This document shows positions 55,994 through 64,000 of a stretch of 64,000 nucleotides of DNA, piece by piece. Position 1 is the first letter of the stretch. The number at the start of each line of letters is the position of its first letter. The notes beneath the pieces are model-generated. The model did not search any database and was not told where the DNA came from. It was given only the letters and a program-made list of their open reading frames with translations. Source of the DNA: Flavobacteriaceae bacterium (GTDB lineage Bacteria; Bacteroidota; Bacteroidia; Flavobacteriales; Flavobacteriaceae); the NCBI GenBank assembly GCA_947448525.1, contig CANFNV010000003.1, positions 62,001 to 126,000 of the forward strand. The letters run 5' to 3'. The translations under genes were made by a program, and so were the position numbers.

Positions 55994-57007
55994 ATGAAAA
56001 TAGTAGTTACAGGAGGTCTCGGATTTATTGGTTCACACACCGTAGTAGAATTGCAAAACGAAGGGTTTGAAGTTGTAGCCATTGATAATTTATCCAATTC
56101 CTCTGAAGATGTTTTAGAGGGTATTTATAACATTACGGGTAAAAAACCACTCTTTGAGAAAATGGATTTACGTGATAAAGCGTCGGTTCAAAATTTCTTT
56201 AAAAACCACCTTGATATTGCTGGCGTGATTCATTTTGCAGCCTCAAAAGCGGTTGGTGAAAGTGTTGAAAATCCGTTGTTGTATTATGAAAACAATATAA
56301 ATTCTTTGGTGTATTTACTTCAAGAATTGAAAGAATTAGCCAATGCCAATTTCATTTTTAGTTCATCTTGTACCGTTTACGGTCAATCCGAAGTTATGCC
56401 AATTACAGAAAATGCTTCGGTGCAACCCGCCATGTCCCCTTATGGAAATACGAAACAAATTGGCGAAGAAATCATACATGATGTGGCAAAAGTAACTAAT
56501 CTGAATGCCATCTTGTTGCGCTATTTCAATCCAATTGGAGCACATTCGAGTGCAGAAATTGGAGAATTACCTATTGGAATTCCACAGAATTTGGTGCCTT
56601 TTATTACTCAAACCGCTTATGGTTTGCGAAAAGAACTTTCGGTTTATGGCAATGATTATCCAACTCCAGATGGTACTTGTATTCGCGATTATATTCACGT
56701 AGTTGATTTGGCGAAAGCCCACGTTGTAGCATTACAAAGATTATTGAATAAACAAAATATTGAGAAAGTAGAAACATTCAATCTAGGAACCGGAAAGGGG
56801 AGTTCTGTTTTGGAAGTTATCAATGCTTTTGAAAAAGTTTCAGGGCAAAAACTACCATACAAAATTGTTGGCAGAAGAGAAGGTGATGTAATCTCCGCTT
56901 ATGCCAATACCAATAAAGCAAACACTGTTTTGGGATGGAGCTCGCAATCCAGCTTGGAAGATAGCTTAGCAAGTGCATGGAAATGGGAGCAGAAGATTAG
57001 AAAGTAA
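55994..57007 (+). CDS. galE: UDP-glucose 4-epimerase
   Basis: 337 aa. NAD-binding VVTGGLGFIGSHTVVEL at the N-terminus, FSSSCTVYGQ with the active Ser region, and the catalytic Tyr/Lys in MSPYGNTK. The RYFNPIGAHSSAEIGE and GDGT-type (PTPDGTCIRDYIHVVDLAKAH) blocks are diagnostic of GalE. It interconverts UDP-glucose and UDP-galactose for glycans. It follows the DegT gene and may share its transcript. Confidence 0.95.
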   Translation: MKIVVTGGLGFIGSHTVVELQNEGFEVVAIDNLSNSSEDVLEGIYNITGKKPLFEKMDLRDKASVQNFFKNHLDIAGVIHFAASKAVGESVENPLLYYENNINSLVYLLQELKELANANFIFSSSCTVYGQSEVMPITENASVQPAMSPYGNTKQIGEEIIHDVAKVTNLNAILLRYFNPIGAHSSAEIGELPIGIPQNLVPFITQTAYGLRKELSVYGNDYPTPDGTCIRDYIHVVDLAKAHVVALQRLLNKQNIEKVETFNLGTGKGSSVLEVINAFEKVSGQKLPYKIVGRREGDVISAYANTNKANTVLGWSSQSSLEDSLASAWKWEQKIRK

Positions 57008-57070
57008 AAAAGTTAATGCAACAAAATAAAATTCTGAAGGTGATCCCTCGAAATTTTCTATTTAGGGTAA

Positions 57071-57307
57071 TTAATTGACTGATTCTTTTAGTTTTTTAGC
57101 ACTTTTTATAACAAAAGTATCCAATTTAGATTTCAATTTCAATTCAACGGAATCTATATTTTTTTTGGCTTTTGCTTGGGCAGAATCAATCCTTTCTTTT
57201 ACTTCAGAATTTAAAGCTTCTTTAGCTACTTTTAGTTTTTCATTAGTTTCTTCTTTGCAAGAAAACAATAACGAAGCAATAGTTAAGGATAAGAATATTT
57301 TCTTCAT
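57071..57307 (-). CDS. Small lysine-rich lipoprotein
   Basis: 78 aa. The lipobox LLFSC gives a lipidated Cys at residue 17. The rest is a charged helix (EKLKVAKEALNSEVKERID, then DSAQAKAKKNIDSVELK), likely a coiled coil. No family is recognised. It is 15 bp downstream of fabD on the same strand. Confidence 0.75.
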   Translation of the reverse strand: MKKIFLSLTIASLLFSCKEETNEKLKVAKEALNSEVKERIDSAQAKAKKNIDSVELKLKSKLDTFVIKSAKKLKESVN

Positions 57308-57322
57308 AATTGAAAGTTGTTC

Positions 57323-58195
57323 TTAGGCCGAAATTGTTTCTACCTCTCTATCTATTTTGTTTACTAACCCAACTAATACTTTTCCAGGCCCCACTTCTGT
57401 AAAGCTGGTGGCTCCGTCCTGAATCATTTGTTGCACCGATTGTGTCCATTTTACAGGAGCTGTCAATTGAATGATTAGGTTTTTCTTAATCTCATCAGCA
57501 TCTGAAACCGCACAAGCTGTCACATTTTGATATACAGGACAAATTGGTGTTGAAAAAGTGGTTGCTTCAATAGCAGCAGCCAATTCTTCTCGTGCTGGTT
57601 CCATCATAGGCGAATGAAATGCCCCACCAACTGGTAAAATCAAGGCGCGTTTAGCACCCGCTTCTTTCATTTTTTCGCAAGCCATTTCAACAGCTTCGTA
57701 TGCTCCCGAAATAACTAATTGCCCAGGGCAGTTATAATTAGCGGCTACCACAACACCATCAATTGAAGCACAGATGTCTTCTACAATTTTATCGTCTAAG
57801 TTAAGAACTGCAGCCATAGTTGAAGGTCTAATCTCACACGCCTTTTGCATCGCAATAGCCCGTTGTGAAACTAGTTTCAACCCGTCTTCAAAACTTAAAG
57901 CACCATTAGCTACTAAGGCTGAAAATTCACCAAGTGAATGTCCGGCAACCATTTCTGGTTTAAAGTTTTCTAAAGTTTTAGCAAGGATTACCGAGTGTAA
58001 AAACACCGCTGGTTGTGTTACTTTAGTTTCTTTTAATTCTTCGGCTGTACCTTCAAACATTATGTCTGTGATGCGGAACCCTAATATATTGTTGGCTCTT
58101 TCGAATAATTCTTTTGCTATTGCTGAGGTTTCATATAAGTCTTTGCCCATTCCTGAGAACTGGGCGCCTTGACCAGGAAATATGTATGCTTTCAT
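57323..58195 (-). CDS. fabD: ACP S-malonyltransferase
   Basis: 290 aa. It moves malonyl from CoA to acyl carrier protein. The active-site Ser is in GHSLGEFSAL, the N-terminal FPGQGAQFSGMG motif and the catalytic His in GGAFHSPMM are present. It has its own promoter (complement 58253-58260), and the predicted transcript begins almost at once with a hairpin. It is followed by the small lipoprotein gene. Confidence 0.96.
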   Translation of the reverse strand: MKAYIFPGQGAQFSGMGKDLYETSAIAKELFERANNILGFRITDIMFEGTAEELKETKVTQPAVFLHSVILAKTLENFKPEMVAGHSLGEFSALVANGALSFEDGLKLVSQRAIAMQKACEIRPSTMAAVLNLDDKIVEDICASIDGVVVAANYNCPGQLVISGAYEAVEMACEKMKEAGAKRALILPVGGAFHSPMMEPAREELAAAIEATTFSTPICPVYQNVTACAVSDADEIKKNLIIQLTAPVKWTQSVQQMIQDGATSFTEVGPGKVLVGLVNKIDREVETISA

Positions 58196-58219
58196 TTTTT
58201 TTATTTAAAAGTTTAAAAG

Positions 58220-58260
58220 TTTTAGGAGTTTAAAAGCTCCTAAAAAACATTGCAAAAATA
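58220..58260 (-). promoter_or_regulatory. fabD promoter and 5'-end hairpin
   Basis: Minus-strand -7 box TATTTTTG at complement 58253-58260. The predicted start near 58246 is followed directly by a 9-bp stem TTTTAGGAG-(8-nt loop)-CTCCTAAAA at 58245-58220. A 5'-terminal hairpin of this kind can protect mRNA from decay. Confidence 0.45.
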
Positions 58261-58365
58261 CTAATTTTTTAGGAGCAAAATAGTTTTTCGATTTTTGTGT
58301 TGTAAATAGAAATGATTAGGAAAGAATTAGTATTTTGTTAACTCAGTCATTAAACCTTTTGTAGT

Positions 58366-58373
58366 TAGATTTG
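58366..58373 (+). promoter_or_regulatory. -7 box upstream of the exported hypothetical protein gene
   Basis: TAGATTTG matches TAnnTTTG perfectly and includes the TTG the track uses as a start; the ATG at 58398 is preferred. Confidence 0.55.
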
Positions 58374-58397
58374 TCGAATGAACAATCTACTTTTATA

Positions 58398-58997
58398 ATG
58401 ATACAACTAAAATCCTTATTTATTGTCTTTCTATTGTTTGGTTGCGCGGTGTTTTACAGCCAAGAAGCTCCCAAAAAATGGAAGTTCGCCTTCCAATTAG
58501 ACAATAGATTTTCTAGTATTCGAGGGAAAGAAATTACCGTATTTGGATTGAAAGTGGGTTTGCAATACAAAAAGCTAACCCGATTTGGCGTGGGAAGTTC
58601 TTTTATTGTCAATCCCGTTTATATCGATTATTTTAATAAAAAACGGAATACAGAAGAAACCAATAAAATTAGTTTTTGGTACTTTAGTGTTTTTAACGAT
58701 TGGATTCTTTTTAAAAACAATAAGTGGGAGGGTTTTGTAACCGAACAAATCGGATTTGGAAGACCTAATTTTACTAAAGAAATTAATAATGACATCGTTA
58801 GCGACTTTAATGTAAATCTGTATGTAAATGAAATTTCGGGTCAAGTAAATTATAAATTAACAAAATGGATTGGATTAGGAGCAGGTGTAGGCTATAGAAG
58901 TTTATTAAACAAAAAATCGGTGCTCAACACAACGTTTGATGCCCCGATTTATATTGCTAAAATTATTATTTATCCCGAAACGTTCTTCAACAATTAA
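58398..58997 (+). CDS. Exported hypothetical protein, probably an outer-membrane barrel
   Basis: 199 aa from the ATG at 58398 (MIQLKSLFIVFLLFGCAVFYSQ); the track's TTG start at 58371 is inside a perfect -7 box. The signal sequence has a Cys that could be a lipobox (LLFGC), but cleavage after YSQ is equally possible. The mature part consists of amphipathic strands (WKFAFQLDNRFSSIRGKE, VGLQYKKLTRFGVGSSF, GVGYRSLLNKKSVLN), typical of a small barrel. No family is recognised. The last 11 bp overlap the SRPBCC gene on the other strand. Confidence 0.72.
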   Translation: MIQLKSLFIVFLLFGCAVFYSQEAPKKWKFAFQLDNRFSSIRGKEITVFGLKVGLQYKKLTRFGVGSSFIVNPVYIDYFNKKRNTEETNKISFWYFSVFNDWILFKNNKWEGFVTEQIGFGRPNFTKEINNDIVSDFNVNLYVNEISGQVNYKLTKWIGLGAGVGYRSLLNKKSVLNTTFDAPIYIAKIIIYPETFFNN

Positions 58998-59400
58998 TTT
59001 TTTCTATAAAATTTTTGGTCTTTATTACCGCATTTTTTACCATTTCAAAATTATTAATTTCGATTTTATTCGCTTTATTTTTCCAATTAATAGTAAAAGT
59101 CATTTCTGTTTCATTTTCCGAAATCAATATAATGTCATTATCTACGTACCCTTCTATACTTGGATGCTCCAATAATAAAAATCGAACTTTGTATGGAATG
59201 AATGTAATTTTTTCTTTCAAAATTGAAGTGCCACTTTCCTGAGTTATTTTCATTTGTCGGATTACATAATTTTCCTTTTTTTCAATGATTTCAACGTCAC
59301 TTACTCCAGGTACAAAATCTCCAGGATTTTCAATTTTATAAAGTAGTTGCTCCCAAACCTTTTCAAAAGTAGCTTCAACTATTTCTGAATGTTGCACCAT
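58987..59400 (-). CDS. SRPBCC/START-like fold protein
   Basis: 137 aa. The layout of an SRPBCC domain is visible: an N-terminal strand-helix (HSEIVEATFEKVWEQLLYKIENPGDF), a sheet with SDVEIIEKKENYVIRQMKI and FLLLEHPSIEGYVDNDIIL, and a long C-terminal helix (INNFEMVKNAVIKTKNFIEKIN). It resembles AtaL-type members that bind hydrophobic ligands or lyse aromatic substrates, but no catalytic residues can be named. It follows the pirin gene by 12 bp on the same strand, so they are probably co-transcribed. Confidence 0.8.
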   Translation of the reverse strand: MVQHSEIVEATFEKVWEQLLYKIENPGDFVPGVSDVEIIEKKENYVIRQMKITQESGTSILKEKITFIPYKVRFLLLEHPSIEGYVDNDIILISENETEMTFTINWKNKANKIEINNFEMVKNAVIKTKNFIEKINC

Positions 59401-59412
59401 AATTGAATCTGT

Positions 59413-60129
59413 TTATTGGTTCATTGGAATTTCCATTACTAAAAATTTAGCATCGCTCGTAGCTGAAATTTCAAGATTAGTAAAATCCCAAATCCCGAGC
59501 CCGTCACGTGTTTCTAATTCTTCTCCATTAACAGTAATTCTTCCCGAAATTACAAAAACATACATTCCGTTTCCTTCTTTGTTAATAGAATAATTTTTTG
59601 AAAAACCTTTGTCAAAATCAGCCAAGTAAAACCAAGCATCTTGATAAATCCAAACGCCTGCATCATCCGCATTTGGCGAAAGTATTTGTGCAAAATTATT
59701 TTTTTGTTCGGCGACATCCAAAGTAATTTGTTGGTAACGAGGCGTTACATTTCGGTACTTAGGAAACACCCAAATCTGAAACAATTTAGTATGTTGGTCG
59801 GCATTCGGATTGAACTCACTGTGTTGAATTCCGGTACCGGCACTCATTACTTGAACGTCGCCCGTTTTGATGACTTCAGTATTGCCCATACTGTCTTTAT
59901 GCGCCAAATCGCCCTCTAGCGGAATGGTAATAATCTCCATATTATCATGTGGGTGCGTTCCAAAACCCATTCCGGATGCTACGGTATCGTCGTTTAAAAC
60001 GCGTAACATTCCGAATTGCACTCTATCAGGATTGTACCAACTGGCAAAACTAAAACTGTGATACGCATTCAACCATCCGTGGTCGGCATGTCCTCTTGTA
60101 TTGGCTTTATGTAAAACGGTATTTTTCAT
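59413..60129 (-). CDS. Pirin family protein
   Basis: 238 aa bicupin. The N-terminal cupin has the metal ligands in GTHPHDNMEIITIPLEG and AGTGIQHSEFNPN; together these give the His-His-His-Glu set of pirin/YhhW quercetinase-type proteins. The second cupin is degenerate, as in the family. Biological role is not known; some members oxidise flavonols. First gene of a pair with the SRPBCC protein. Confidence 0.92.
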   Translation of the reverse strand: MKNTVLHKANTRGHADHGWLNAYHSFSFASWYNPDRVQFGMLRVLNDDTVASGMGFGTHPHDNMEIITIPLEGDLAHKDSMGNTEVIKTGDVQVMSAGTGIQHSEFNPNADQHTKLFQIWVFPKYRNVTPRYQQITLDVAEQKNNFAQILSPNADDAGVWIYQDAWFYLADFDKGFSKNYSINKEGNGMYVFVISGRITVNGEELETRDGLGIWDFTNLEISATSDAKFLVMEIPMNQ

Positions 60130-60259
60130 TTTTTTAAATTGTTATACAAATTTACAATACAAAATGATTTTCGACACTAAATTATTTTTTCTTTTACAAA
60201 ATTAAAATACAATAATAAAATAGCAGAATTACTATATTTGAAATGTTTAAATCTAACAA

Positions 60260-60817
60260 ATGAAAACCGAAAAAGAAAAAATGCTGGCTGGAGAAATCTA
60301 TTTTGCTAACGATAAAGAATTAGTTGCCGAGAGAACCAATGTCAAAAAACTACTTCATAAATTGAACATCACCGAATATGTAATGAACGGAACAGGGAGA
60401 AACATTTTACAAGAACTACTACCCAACGCAAACAAAATACTGTACATCGAACCACCATTCCACTGCGATTATGGCTATAATATTCATTCTGGAGAGAATG
60501 TCTATTTCAATGTGAATTGCGTTGTTTTAGACGCTATGAAAGTTGCTATTGGAAACAATGTGTTCTTTGGCCCTGGAGTTCATATTTATACCGCAGCGCA
60601 TCCACTTGATGCAACTGAAAGAAGAACCAAACAATATTCTAAACCAATTTCAATTGGAAGCGATTGTTGGATAGGAGGGAACACCGTCATTTGTCCTGGA
60701 GTTACCATTGGTAATGGAGTTACCATAGGTGCTGGAAGTGTTGTTACTAAGGATATTCCTCATAATACTTTAGCTGTTGGAAATCCAGCAAAAGTGATTA
60801 AAAAGTTAGATAAGTAA
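60260..60817 (+). CDS. Sugar O-acetyltransferase, maltose/galactoside acetyltransferase-like
   Basis: 185 aa left-handed beta-helix enzyme. The N-terminal helical part (TEKEKMLAGEIYFANDKEL) is the maltose acetyltransferase cap, followed by FHCDYGYNIHSGENVYFNVN and the catalytic His in IYTAAHPLDATERR, then hexapeptide repeats (GGNTVICPGVTIGNGVTIGA). It acetylates a sugar using acetyl-CoA. It stands alone and ends at a hairpin. Confidence 0.93.
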   Translation: MKTEKEKMLAGEIYFANDKELVAERTNVKKLLHKLNITEYVMNGTGRNILQELLPNANKILYIEPPFHCDYGYNIHSGENVYFNVNCVVLDAMKVAIGNNVFFGPGVHIYTAAHPLDATERRTKQYSKPISIGSDCWIGGNTVICPGVTIGNGVTIGAGSVVTKDIPHNTLAVGNPAKVIKKLDK

Positions 60818-60819
60818 AA

Positions 60820-60848
60820 AAACCTCAAAACTTGAATTTTTGAGGTTT
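60820..60848. terminator. Terminator between convergent acetyltransferase and aminotransferase genes
   Basis: AAACCTCAAAA-CTTGAA-TTTTTGAGGTTT stem. On the minus strand it is followed by a T-run. Confidence 0.7.
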
Positions 60849-60886
60849 GATATTAAATTGGATATTGGAATTTATTTTTTAGAATT

Positions 60887-62074
60887 TTACACCAACGCTG
60901 CTTTTATGCGTTTCATAGCTTCTTTAAGCACTGCTTCGCTAGTAGCATACGAAAAACGAATACAATTTGGATTTCCAAAAGCATCTCCAGTTACCGTCGC
61001 CACAGTAGCTTCCGATAACAAATACATTGAAAAATCATCGGCATTATTGATTAGTTTTCCGCGCAACGTCTTTCCAAAATAATATGATACATCAGGAAAA
61101 ACATAGAATGCGCCTTCTGGAACATTCATTTTAAAACCTGGAATCGTTTTTACCAGACCCACTACTAAATCCCTACGGTTTTTAAACGCCTCAACCATAT
61201 CGTTCAGTACGCTTGGATCAGCATCTACAGCGGTTATGGTAGCTCTTTGTGCAATAGAATTAGCTCCAGAAGTTACTTGACCTTGCATTTTAGTACACGC
61301 TTTTGCAATTACTTCTGATGCACCAATATACCCAATTCTCCAACCTGTCATCGCGAATGCTTTAGCAACACCATTAACGGTTATGGTTCTATCAAACATC
61401 CCCGGAATGGAAGCAATACTGCAAAACGATTCAGAGAAATTAATGTGTTCATATATTTCGTCAGCCACAACATAAATGCCATTGTGTTTTAAAACCACTT
61501 GCGATAAAGCGGTTAATTCCTCACGATTATATACCGAACCACTTGGGTTACAAGGAGAACTGTACCAGATCATTTTAGTTTTTGGCGTAATAGCTTTTTC
61601 TAATTGGTCGGGTGTGATTTTAAAATCGGTTTCTACAGAAGTTGGTACTTCCACTGGAATACCACCCGCTATTTTAATGATTTCAAAATACGAAACCCAA
61701 TATGGTGCCGGAAGAATCACTTCATCACCCGGGTTAATCATACATTGCGCAATGTTGTATAACGATTGTTTTGCACCCGTTGAAACGACGATATTTGACG
61801 GTTGATAGTCTAAATTATTATCACGTTTGAATTTTCTGCAAATCGCTTCTTTCAATTCCATATACCCATCTACAGGAGAATAGGTCGAATAATTTTCATC
61901 AATAGCTCTTTTTGCGGCTTCTTTAATGAAATCGGGCGTATTAAAATCGGGTTCACCCAAACTTAAGCTGATAATGTCTTTTCCTTGTGCTTTTAATTCT
62001 CTTGCTAATGCTGCCATCGCAAGAGTTTGAGAGGTAGTTAAATTGTTAATTCTGTCGGATAACGGATTGTTCAT
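60887..62074 (-). CDS. PLP-dependent aminotransferase (aspartate aminotransferase type)
   Basis: 395 aa class I/II aminotransferase. The substrate-binding region LSLGEPDFNTPDFIKEAA and the PLP lysine region in NGVAKAFAMTGWRIGYIG are intact, with SSPCNPSGSVYNREEL between. Subgroup I gamma enzymes of this type often use aspartate; prephenate is possible. Single gene, 41 bp downstream of the desaturase gene on the same strand. Confidence 0.93.
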   Translation of the reverse strand: MNNPLSDRINNLTTSQTLAMAALARELKAQGKDIISLSLGEPDFNTPDFIKEAAKRAIDENYSTYSPVDGYMELKEAICRKFKRDNNLDYQPSNIVVSTGAKQSLYNIAQCMINPGDEVILPAPYWVSYFEIIKIAGGIPVEVPTSVETDFKITPDQLEKAITPKTKMIWYSSPCNPSGSVYNREELTALSQVVLKHNGIYVVADEIYEHINFSESFCSIASIPGMFDRTITVNGVAKAFAMTGWRIGYIGASEVIAKACTKMQGQVTSGANSIAQRATITAVDADPSVLNDMVEAFKNRRDLVVGLVKTIPGFKMNVPEGAFYVFPDVSYYFGKTLRGKLINNADDFSMYLLSEATVATVTGDAFGNPNCIRFSYATSEAVLKEAMKRIKAALV

Positions 62075-62115
62075 TGTTGTGTTAGTTGTAGTTTAAAAAT
62101 CGTCACTCTAATTTA

Positions 62116-63213
62116 TTATGATAATTGTGGTTGTCTTCCTAAATCTCTCAAGTGGGTAAAATGCGAATAAATAGCCGCTCTTGTTGTCTTGAATTCGTAA
62201 TAAGGAAGATTGCATTCTTTAGCCGTTTCTCTAACAAATTCCGCTATTTTATTGTAATGCACGTGACTGATATTCGGAAAAATATGATGTTCAATTTGAT
62301 GATTCAATCCGCCCGTATAATAATTGACCAACCAATTTTTAGGGGCAAAATTAGCCGTGGTGTATAACTGATGAACCGCCCATGTGTTTTCAATTTCACC
62401 TTCTTGATTCGGAATTGGGTTGTCGGTTTCATTAACAACGTGTGCCAATTGAAAAACAACACTCAAAATAACTCCTGCGGTATAGTGCATCACTACAAAT
62501 CCGATAAGAACTTTCCACCAAGAGACATGACCAACTCCAATTGGAATCACGATCCACATTGAAAAATATATTATTTTGGTAATTACTAATGTCGTCCAAC
62601 GAACTACCGGTTTTTTAAAATCACCATACGATAAATTTCGTTCTAGATAGCGTTTCATTTGAATAAAATCAGTTGTAATTGCCCAATTAAACGTCAATAA
62701 ACCATAAAGAAATACCGAATAATATTGTTGAAATTTATGGTGTTTGTACCATTTTGCTTCTTTTGTAAAACGTAGAACTCTACCGGCTTCCAAATCTTCA
62801 TCATGACCAAGAATATTTGTATACGTGTGATGTAAAACGTTATGTTGTACTTGCCAATTGTACACATTTCCAGCTAAAATATAAATGCTTCCCCCCATGA
62901 ATTTGTTAATCCAAGAGATGTTGGAGTATGCTCCGTGATTTCCATCATGCATCACATTCATTCCCACACCAGCCATTCCTACACCAATTATTACATTGAG
63001 TAAAAGGTACATCCAGAAGGGCATTTGCATCGCCAATAAAAAGAAGTAGGGTGTTAAGAAAATGGTAAACATTACCAAGGTCTTCAAGTGCAATTTCCAG
63101 TTTCCAGTTTTTTCGATATTGTTTTCTTTGAAGTAATCGTTAACTTTTTTATTTAATGTTCTAAAAAACTTAAGCGTATCATTTTTAGAAAACACAGGTG
63201 CATTTGTATCCAT
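62116..63213 (-). CDS. Membrane fatty acid desaturase (acyl-lipid/acyl-CoA type)
   Basis: 365 aa with four membrane helices. The three histidine boxes are present: HDGNHG, HNVLHH and, near the C-terminus, HQIEHHIFP with the Gln variant seen in linoleoyl-CoA and front-end desaturases. There is no N-terminal cytochrome b5 domain, so a separate electron donor is needed. It introduces a double bond into membrane lipids, probably for cold adaptation. Divergent from rsmG. Confidence 0.94.
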   Translation of the reverse strand: MDTNAPVFSKNDTLKFFRTLNKKVNDYFKENNIEKTGNWKLHLKTLVMFTIFLTPYFFLLAMQMPFWMYLLLNVIIGVGMAGVGMNVMHDGNHGAYSNISWINKFMGGSIYILAGNVYNWQVQHNVLHHTYTNILGHDEDLEAGRVLRFTKEAKWYKHHKFQQYYSVFLYGLLTFNWAITTDFIQMKRYLERNLSYGDFKKPVVRWTTLVITKIIYFSMWIVIPIGVGHVSWWKVLIGFVVMHYTAGVILSVVFQLAHVVNETDNPIPNQEGEIENTWAVHQLYTTANFAPKNWLVNYYTGGLNHQIEHHIFPNISHVHYNKIAEFVRETAKECNLPYYEFKTTRAAIYSHFTHLRDLGRQPQLS

Positions 63214-63298
63214 AAATTATTTTGGTAATTTAAAGCAAAGGTAATTATTATAATTTTTTTAGAGTTGAAAACAAATCATAATTATTAACTAAAAGTAG

Positions 63299-63306
63299 TA
63301 TTTTTG
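63299..63306 (+). promoter_or_regulatory. rsmG promoter -7 box
   Basis: TATTTTTG matches TAnnTTTG perfectly and contains the track's TTG start at 63304; the ATG at 63322 is used instead. Confidence 0.6.
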
Positions 63307-63321
63307 TCAAAAAGCAAGAAA

Positions 63322-63951
63322 ATGGAAGAAATTCTAAAACAATTTCCTAATCTGACTGATAATCAGATACAAAAATTTGAGAAACTTCAATTTTTATACG
63401 AAGATTGGAACGCCAAAATAAATGTAATTTCAAGAAAAGACATTGATGAATTGTACACGCGCCATGTTTTACATTCCTTGGCAATTGCAAAAATTCAGAA
63501 ATTTGAACCGGGTACTTATGTTTTAGATGTTGGAACAGGTGGTGGTTTTCCGGGAATTCCTTTAGCTATCTTATATCCTGAAACCCGATTTTACTTGATT
63601 GATGTTATTCTAAAAAAAATAAATGTAGTTAAAGCAATCGCAGAGAGTTTAGAGTTAAAAAATGTCAAAGCAGAACAAATACGAGCCGAAAATGTCAAAG
63701 GCGATTATGATTTTATTGTAAGCCGCGCGGTAACTAACATGCCCGATTTTGTTTCATGGATTAAAGATAAAATAAAAAAGACCAATAAACATGAACTTAA
63801 AAATGGAATTCTCTATTTAAAAGGTGGCGATTTAACTGAAGAATTGAAAGATTTTCCTAAAGCAACAGAATATCATATTTCCAATTTTTTTGAAATGGAA
63901 TTTTTTGAAACAAAGAAGGTGGTGCATTTACCGTTGAAATTTAAAGCATAA
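63322..63951 (+). CDS. rsmG: 16S rRNA (guanine(527)-N7)-methyltransferase
   Basis: 209 aa from the ATG at 63322 (MEEILKQFPNL). The SAM-binding motif VLDVGTGGGFPGIPLA is intact, preceded by NVISRKDIDELYTRHVLHSLA, which is diagnostic of RsmG/GidB. It methylates G527 of 16S rRNA; loss usually gives low-level streptomycin resistance. It ends at a hairpin just before the window edge. Confidence 0.95.
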   Translation: MEEILKQFPNLTDNQIQKFEKLQFLYEDWNAKINVISRKDIDELYTRHVLHSLAIAKIQKFEPGTYVLDVGTGGGFPGIPLAILYPETRFYLIDVILKKINVVKAIAESLELKNVKAEQIRAENVKGDYDFIVSRAVTNMPDFVSWIKDKIKKTNKHELKNGILYLKGGDLTEELKDFPKATEYHISNFFEMEFFETKKVVHLPLKFKA

Positions 63952-63954
63952 AAA

Positions 63955-63990
63955 AAGCGCTTTATCTTAATGAAAAGCGCTTGATTTTTA
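63955..63990 (+). terminator. rsmG terminator
   Basis: AAGCGCTTT...AAAGCGCTT stem with a 10-nt loop, followed by GATTTTTAT. Confidence 0.8.
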
Positions 63991-64000
63991 TAAAAAGCAC

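Overview
The window is low-GC DNA from a member of the Bacteroidota, very probably Flavobacterium or a close relative. The evidence is the Bacteroidota-type -7 box (TAnnTTTG) in front of many genes with almost no Shine-Dalgarno sequences, two proteins with type IX secretion (T9SS) C-terminal sorting tails, two Omp28-like thioredoxin-fold surface proteins, a set of Bacteroidota DUF families (DUF3098, DUF3109, DUF4271, DUF4296, DUF5686, DUF6029), and the gene strings ftsX-DUF3098-uppP-truB and rimP-nusA-infB. Most of the window is ordinary chromosomal housekeeping. No phage, CRISPR array, rRNA or intact insertion sequence is visible.

Layout. 1-4.9 kb (minus): a large outer-membrane protein cut by the window edge, aspartate kinase and a GNAT acetyltransferase. 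5-9 kb (plus): fructose-1,6-bisphosphatase, a HupE/UreJ-like membrane protein, dCMP deaminase and a CtpA-type S41 protease. 9-10.7 kb: a small flavoprotein, a small membrane protein, a decayed MarC transporter gene and a DUF3109 protein. 10.78-12.66 kb: an approximately 1.8-kb insert next to tRNA-Ala(GGC). It is bounded by 44-bp direct repeats of the tRNA 3' half and carries one ATPase-nuclease gene flanked by two related palindromes; this is the most unusual part of the window. 12.8-18.7 kb: an Omp28/TlpA/DUF6029 cluster that looks like a cell-surface thiol-disulfide module. 18.8-24.4 kb: a universal stress protein and rimP-nusA-infB with a terminator-like hairpin in the leader. 24.4-29.9 kb (minus): rpoN, asnS and an MMPL transporter. 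30-35 kb: a CPA2 antiporter and a DUF5686 outer-membrane protein. 35-40 kb (mostly minus): frr, pyrH, a thioredoxin-like protein (plus strand), truB, uppP, DUF3098 and ftsX. 40-43 kb: leuS with an in-frame pair of heptanucleotide repeat arrays. 43-49.5 kb: an outer-membrane beta-barrel protein, an Lrp regulator, a saccharopine dehydrogenase-like enzyme, DUF3108, DUF423 and pckA. 49.5-57 kb: hemD-DUF4271 divergent from a glycosyltransferase-dihydroorotase-DUF4296 operon, then an SDR epimerase, a DegT aminotransferase and galE. 57-64 kb: fabD, small envelope proteins, an SRPBCC protein, a pirin, a sugar acetyltransferase, an aminotransferase, a fatty acid desaturase and rsmG.

How the genes fit together. 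Several operons are tight (TAATG overlap at DUF3098/uppP, 1-nt spacing at dihydroorotase/DUF4296). Gluconeogenesis (fbp, pckA), translation and ribosome biogenesis (rimP, nusA, infB, frr, asnS, leuS, truB, rsmG), pyrimidine supply (pyrH, dihydroorotase, dCMP deaminase) and envelope building (uppP, fabD, galE, ftsX) are all represented. Where the ORF track starts at TTG, that TTG often lies inside a -7 promoter box; those starts were moved to the next ATG. Coordinates of short sites were counted by hand and may be off by one or two bases.
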